Origin: Patescibacteria group bacterium
GTDB taxonomy: Bacteria > Patescibacteriota > Gracilibacteria > JAHISY01
Length of the DNA stretch: 16,801 nucleotides
Reading direction: 5' to 3'
Assembly: GCA_018817365.1 (NCBI GenBank)
Contig: JAHISY010000045.1
Location: 1 to 16,801, forward strand
Part shown: in pieces, positions 13,406 to 16,801 of the stretch
Position numbering within the stretch: position 1 is the first letter of the stretch
Layout of the letters: each line of letters opens with the position of its first letter
The notes under the pieces: model-generated
What the model saw: the letters and a program-made list of their open reading frames with translations, nothing else
Told to the model about the DNA's origin: nothing
Database searches by the model: none
Translations under genes and position numbers: made by a program

Positions 13406-14100
13406 TTTCGAGCGTGCTTGAGATGATTTTCATTATACCAAGTGTAGTAAACTTCACTTCTTTTGCTGTCGACCAAATCCTCGGGGGTAACCCAATAACC
13501 CGAACTTATTTTCTTAATAATCGGTTTGGTAAGTATGTCTCCGGCTTCAAGATAACTTTCTAAATACATATCGGTAATCGAAAGTGAATAAGCTTTGAAG
13601 ATTAGTTTCGAGCAATACCATCCTTCTGTATTCCATTTCGAAGAAAGTCCGTTGAAAGATTCACCGATTTGAGCACGCGCATATTTAATAGCGCGCTTGC
13701 GAGCTTCTTCTTCCGTAATCTTTTTCTTTAAAGTTCGTGGCTTCAGCCAGTGATCTTTTTCGCGAATCGGATCAGGGAAAATCGGTCTCAGCCACTTCAT
13801 CTTAATTAACTTGTCGGTAAGCCAATTATTTCCGTTTTCGCGAGGCTTTTGAAATTCATACTCCACTACTCCTTCTTTTTTATCTTTTCTAATCGGAATC
13901 CCGCTAACTTCAATGATTTTTAAAGGACGCAAATTTGAAATCAACGCAGCATGATCCCAATCCTCATCCACAGCATACCACTCATCAGCCCATTGCGAAC
14001 TCGTATATCTCGCTACGATGAAATCCCCCACCTTCACTCCTGCGGGAATATCAGGGATAGCGCTGATTGTTTTTGTAATTTGTGGTTTGAATGCAGCCAT
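13402..14100 (-). CDS. YiiX/YebB-like permuted papain-fold (NlpC/P60-type) protein
   Basis: This 232-residue protein resembles the YiiX group of permuted papain-fold enzymes, related to NlpC/P60 amidases and acyltransferases. GDFIVARYTSSQWADEWY (25-42) is followed by DHAALI with the presumed catalytic His50, and the nucleophile Cys163 lies in WYCSKLIFKAYS (161-172), in the circularly permuted order. No signal peptide is visible with this start. I chose ATG 14100 because a minus-strand TAAAAT (14113-14108) lies seven bases upstream, matching other leaderless starts here; 14145 is an alternative adding 15 residues. Four bases of overlap couple it to two tiny membrane-protein genes, so its product may act at the envelope. 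The substrate is unknown: peptide amide, lipid or phage-type wall bond. Confidence 0.7.
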   Translation of the reverse strand: MAAFKPQITKTISAIPDIPAGVKVGDFIVARYTSSQWADEWYAVDEDWDHAALISNLRPLKIIEVSGIPIRKDKKEGVVEYEFQKPRENGNNWLTDKLIKMKWLRPIFPDPIREKDHWLKPRTLKKKITEEEARKRAIKYARAQIGESFNGLSSKWNTEGWYCSKLIFKAYSLSITDMYLESYLEAGDILTKPIIKKISSGYWVTPEDLVDSKRSEVYYTWYNENHLKHARK

Positions 14101-14107
14101 CAAAAAA

Positions 14108-14113
14108 ATTTTA
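14108..14113 (-). promoter_or_regulatory. -10 box for the YiiX-like operon
   Basis: TAAAAT on the minus strand lies seven bases before ATG 14100, in the 48-base gap after ftsZ. No good -35 box is visible at 17 bases. It suggests transcription separate from ftsZ. Confidence 0.4.
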
Positions 14114-14148
14114 AGACTCGCGCGAAACTTTTTAAGCGCGATCAAAAA

Positions 14149-15291
14149 CTATTTCTTCATCTTCTTCCGAATAAACGCCGGCACTTCCAAATCATCCTCC
14201 ATCGAAATCGAAGCTGACGGAGCAGCGCCGAATGAACGCGCCGCCACATTTCGTTTCGCCTGCGCTGATGCTGCCGACTTTTCGTCGAAACCGGTAGCGA
14301 TCACAGTAATTTTAATTTCGCCGGTGTAGCTGTCGTCGATTACCGCGCCAAAAATGATGTTTGCATCCGGATCGGCCGCCGCAGTGATGACCTTCGCCGC
14401 CTCATCGACTTCGAACATCGAGAGATCGTTGCCGCCGGTGACATTGAAGAGCAGACCTTTCGCTCCATCGATTTGTTGCTCGAGCAGTGGCGAGTCAATC
14501 GCCGCCCGCGCCGCTTCGACCGCGCGATTTTCGCCGGTGCCATAGCCGATGCCCATCAAAGCCGAGCCGGCATTTTGCATTATATTTTTCACATCCGCGA
14601 AATCCACGTTAATCATCCCGTGGACAGTGATCAAGTCCGAAATGCCTTGAACCCCCTGCCGGAGAACATCATCAACGACAGTGAACGCATCGTGAATCGG
14701 CGTTTTTTTGTCGATGATTGAAAGAATCTTGTCATTCGGAATCGTGATGAGAGTATCCACTTTTGTTTTTAAGTCATCAATCCCGGCGATTGCGCGTTCG
14801 CTGCGTTTCTGCCCCTCGAAAGCGAATGGTTTCGTGACTACCGCTACGGTAAGCGCGCCAGCCTCTTTCGCCATCTCAGCAATCACGGGAGCCGCGCCAG
14901 TGCCAGTGCCGCCGCCCATTCCGCAGGTAATGAAAACCATATCGGTATTGTCGAAGTGCGAGCGAATTTCCTCGGAAGATTCCTCTGCCGCCTTCTTCCC
15001 AATATTTTGATCCGAACCCGCTCCCAATCCGCGGGTCGTGCCTTTGCCAATGTTAATTTTCGTGGCGGCATTATTATGGTAAAGCGCTTGCGCGTCGGTA
15101 TTTACCGCGATGAAATCCACGCCGGAAACTTGCGCTTTGATCATTCGATTCAACGCGTTGCTGCCCGAACCGCCGATGCCGATTACTTTGATCCTTGCGA
15201 TGGGCGAGATTCCGGGATTCACTTCTTGCGCGGTAGAATCATCTTTCTTGGAACCGCCGGCAAAGAGATTTTTGAGACTGTCTGAAGACAT
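14149..15291 (-). CDS. ftsZ: Cell division protein FtsZ
   Basis: FtsZ is the tubulin-like GTPase that forms the division ring. The 380-residue protein is complete. It contains the nucleotide-binding segment GIGGSGSNALNRM (38-50), the tubulin signature GMGGGTGTGAAP (124-135), ENRAVEAARAAI (254-265) and the catalytic T7 loop NVDFADV (228-234). A short linker leads to the conserved C-terminal peptide DDLEVPAFIRKKMKK (366-380), the docking site for FtsA and other partners. It is downstream of ftsA on the same strand, but an mntA/hepT pair lies between them. TATAAT at 15318-15313 provides a likely own promoter, and the ATG abuts TTTAAA without a ribosome site. No unusual residues were noted in the motifs. 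Confidence 0.97.
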   Translation of the reverse strand: MSSDSLKNLFAGGSKKDDSTAQEVNPGISPIARIKVIGIGGSGSNALNRMIKAQVSGVDFIAVNTDAQALYHNNAATKINIGKGTTRGLGAGSDQNIGKKAAEESSEEIRSHFDNTDMVFITCGMGGGTGTGAAPVIAEMAKEAGALTVAVVTKPFAFEGQKRSERAIAGIDDLKTKVDTLITIPNDKILSIIDKKTPIHDAFTVVDDVLRQGVQGISDLITVHGMINVDFADVKNIMQNAGSALMGIGYGTGENRAVEAARAAIDSPLLEQQIDGAKGLLFNVTGGNDLSMFEVDEAAKVITAAADPDANIIFGAVIDDSYTGEIKITVIATGFDEKSAASAQAKRNVAARSFGAAPSASISMEDDLEVPAFIRKKMKK

Positions 15292-15312
15292 TTTAAAGGG
15301 GTTAAGGATTGA

Positions 15313-15318
15313 ATTATA
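15313..15318 (-). promoter_or_regulatory. Candidate ftsZ -10 box
   Basis: A perfect TATAAT on the minus strand lies 21 bases upstream of the ftsZ ATG. No clear -35 is found at 16-18 bases. A transcript from here would have a leader of about 15 bases. Confidence 0.4.
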
Positions 15319-15329
15319 AATTAATTTTT

Positions 15330-15355
15330 TTGTTCAGGGAATTTTTGTTGAACAA
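15330..15355. repeat. Inverted repeat upstream of the ftsZ -10 box
   Basis: TTGTTCA (15330-15336) and TGAACAA (15349-15355) are perfect inverted copies separated by 12 bases, just upstream of TATAAT on the ftsZ strand. It could be an operator at the -35 position. On the plus strand it is followed by a T-run, but no gene is transcribed into it from that side. Confidence 0.35.
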
Positions 15356-15371
15356 TTTTTTAATTCTTCAT

Positions 15372-15709
15372 TTATTTAATTTTGGAAAGGATTTCTTCGA
15401 TCTGCATTTTGAGTTTCGGCAAATCGTTTTGGTAAGTTTCCCAAATTTTTTCCGCGTCAATTCTCGAGTAATCGTGAATCAAAAAATTCCGCATTGAAAT
15501 AATATCCCGCCAAACAACTTGCGGTTTTTTTCTTTCAGCTCTTCGGAAATCCTGTTGGCAGCCTCGCCGATATTTGCCAATCTAAATTCCACCGCATTTT
15601 GCGTTTTTTCGTCTTTCTCAAAATCCGCGAATAAAACTCCAGCAAAAAAACTCTCGATTTTTTCAATCGATTCTAAAATATCTCGTAAATAAATTGAATT
15701 ATCTTTCAT
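15372..15709 (-). pseudogene. hepT: HepT toxin (HEPN/DUF86) with single-base frameshift
   Basis: HepT is the HEPN RNase toxin of the MntA/HepT module. The first frame codes a normal HepT start, MKDNSIYLRDILESIEKIES through NAVEFRLANIGEAANRI, then leaves frame at an A7 run (15531-15525) and stops at 15479. In the next frame the rest of the family continues without break: PQVVWRDIISMRNFLIHDYSRI, then EKIWETYQNDLPKLKMQIEE, to TAA at 15372. With one more A the protein would be 112 residues, the usual length. The R-x4-H-x-Y motif (RNFLIHDY), holding the RNase residues and the tyrosine AMPylated by MntA, lies after the shift, so the short product should be inactive. Causes could be real inactivation, slippage on the A-run, or an assembly error. 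Its ATG overlaps mntA by 11 bases. Confidence 0.88.
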
Positions 15710-16001
15710 AAATTTTTTGAGCAGAAGAAAGTATTTTTTCTTTCAAAAATGGGTGAATTGATTTCGGCGTGAGCAAATCAACTTTTTTTTGAAATTCATC
15801 TTCGAATGAGTTTTTCAATCCAGCGAGAGAAAAAAGTCCCACCGGCTTTTCGAATTCAACGATCAAATCAATATCGCTTTCTTCATTTGCCTCCCCGCGC
15901 GCGACGGAACCGAACACTGAAACTGATTTTATGTTTCGAGCAAAACGTTGCTGCGCGACTACTTTTTCAACGGTTTTTTTGATCACAGAGAGGTCTAGCA
16001 T
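15699..16001 (-). CDS. mntA: MntA-type nucleotidyltransferase antitoxin
   Basis: This 100-residue minimal nucleotidyltransferase is the antitoxin of HepT. MntA enzymes transfer AMP to the HepT tyrosine in R-x4-H-x-Y. The signature GS-x10-D-x-D is complete: FGSVARGEANEESDIDLIVEF (about 31-51) gives GS followed by DID, and the third acidic residue is probably D74 in KKVDLLT. The length suits the family. It starts eight bases after the ftsA stop and overlaps hepT by 11 bases, so it may be transcribed with ftsA. The antitoxin is intact while the toxin frame is broken. Function comes from family knowledge and pairing. Confidence 0.88.
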   Translation of the reverse strand: MLDLSVIKKTVEKVVAQQRFARNIKSVSVFGSVARGEANEESDIDLIVEFEKPVGLFSLAGLKNSFEDEFQKKVDLLTPKSIHPFLKEKILSSAQKIYER

Positions 16002-16009
16002 TTTGGAAA

Positions 16010-16801
16010 TTAAGGAAGCAGTTTTTGAAAAAAATTTTTCACGCCACTGAAGGCCTTGCCGAAATCCACGCTTGCCACGGAATAGCTTCGCGTCGGTCCT
16101 TTCGCTCCGAAAAGAACGAGTCCGACCGCAGTGGCGTACGCCGGATCGTCAATTTTATCGATTATGCCATCCACCCCCGCCGGAAAACCGATTTGAACTG
16201 GAAGTGAGAGCGTTTCGCGAGCGAGCTCGATTAATTCGGGAATTTTGGAGCCGCCGCCGCTGATCACCGCCCCTGCGGGCAGCTGACCGTCGCGATCGAC
16301 TAAAGCCAATTTTTCATTCACCATCGTGAGAATCTCGTGGTACCGCGCGTAGATGATTTCCGCGAGCTGCCGACGATCAATAATTTGCGAGTCGGCTTTC
16401 GAAATCGCCGCAAGATCGACTGTTTCGCGCTCGGAAACATCTGCCGGCTTTGCGGTGCCGTATTCGATTTTTAATTTCTCCGCCGCGTCCACGCTCGTCC
16501 GCAATCCGATTGCTATGTCGTTCGTGACGGAGTCCCCTCCGACGGGAAGAACGAAAGTCCCGATAACCACCCCTTCTTCATAAATCGAAATACCGGTCGA
16601 ACTCGCGCCGATATCGATCGCGACCACGCCGAGCTCTTTTTGTCGTTTTGAAAGAACGGCTTCCGCGGCGGCGAGCGATGCAGGAATGAAATCATCGACA
16701 TCCACCCCTGATTGGTGGACGGCATTTTCCAAATTTTTGAGAGCCGGCGCGAGACCGGTGATGATGTGAGCCTCGACTTCGAGGCGAACTCCTTTCATTC
16801 C
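16010..16801 (-). CDS. ftsA: Cell division protein FtsA, C-terminal part (cut by window edge)
   Basis: FtsA is the actin-like ATPase that tethers FtsZ filaments to the membrane. About 263 codons are present; the frame stays open to the right edge, so the N-terminal third or more is missing. The fragment starts in GMKGVRLEVEAHI, typical of the 1C domain. It then has the phosphate-2 motif VVAIDIGASSTGISIY (about 58-73) and the adenosine motif AVISGGGSKIPEL (about 177-189). It ends in VKNFFQKLLP, a short amphipathic helix suited to the membrane-targeting sequence. The mntA gene begins eight bases after its TAA, and ftsZ is about 720 bases further on. The edge methionine at 16798 should not be taken as the start. 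Confidence 0.93.
   Translation of the reverse strand, partial: GMKGVRLEVEAHIITGLAPALKNLENAVHQSGVDVDDFIPASLAAAEAVLSKRQKELGVVAIDIGASSTGISIYEEGVVIGTFVLPVGGDSVTNDIAIGLRTSVDAAEKLKIEYGTAKPADVSERETVDLAAISKADSQIIDRRQLAEIIYARYHEILTMVNEKLALVDRDGQLPAGAVISGGGSKIPELIELARETLSLPVQIGFPAGVDGIIDKIDDPAYATAVGLVLFGAKGPTRSYSVASVDFGKAFSGVKNFFQKLLP

Noticed and set aside
14101..14145. Longer start of the YiiX-like gene, giving a short hydrophobic N-terminus
   Set aside because: The extension is too short and basic for a clear signal peptide, and a TAAAAT box fits ATG 14100 better; not fully excluded.

Overview
The window most likely comes from a Patescibacteria/CPR genome, possibly near Peregrinibacteria. This placement is inferred from gene content and style, with no phylogeny behind it. 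The supporting signs are dense small genes, four-base start/stop overlaps, few visible Shine-Dalgarno sites, promoters sitting directly on start codons, and a secreted Cys-rich SLH protein. TGA is a normal stop here (it ends holA and the DUF167 gene, and GGN encodes glycine), so this is not a TGA-glycine lineage such as Gracilibacteria or Absconditabacteria.

Layout. 1-255 is non-coding: a GATTA-rich repeat, a perfect 28-bp palindrome and a TTTCCA-type tract. 256-4465 (+) holds a GAF-GGDEF-GAF-HD-GYP signalling protein, holA (DNA polymerase III delta) and a LysX/RimK-like ATP-grasp ligase with its own promoter. 4466-9141 is an AT-richer accessory region broken up by three blocks of one dispersed repeat family. 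It carries an AbiU2-like HEPN protein and an SLH surface protein. It also carries an apparent structured RNA with its own promoter and terminator, dinD, a 22-codon duplicated fragment of the gatB 5' end, and a small ribbon-helix-helix-type protein. 9160-10987 (+) holds intact gatB and a one-TM protein.

11011-16801 (-) is mostly housekeeping: ftsA (cut by the right edge), an mntA/hepT toxin-antitoxin pair inserted between ftsA and ftsZ, and ftsZ. A three-gene operon of a YiiX-like papain-fold protein and two tiny membrane proteins follows, then trmD, a DUF167 gene and rsmA. hepT is broken by one missing base in an A7 run, so its catalytic/AMPylation motif falls in another frame.

Most notable observations: (1) a 136-nt minus-strand RNA candidate, a four-way junction with a GNRA loop, an aligned promoter and a U-tract terminator, just upstream of the SLH gene; (2) an 86-bp duplication of the gatB promoter and start bracketing a repeat and a DNA-binding-type gene, as if an element inserted at the gene start and regenerated it; (3) the mntA/hepT pair inside the division cluster with a slippery-tract frameshift; (4) a recurring TAAAAT-N6-start arrangement implying leaderless transcripts.
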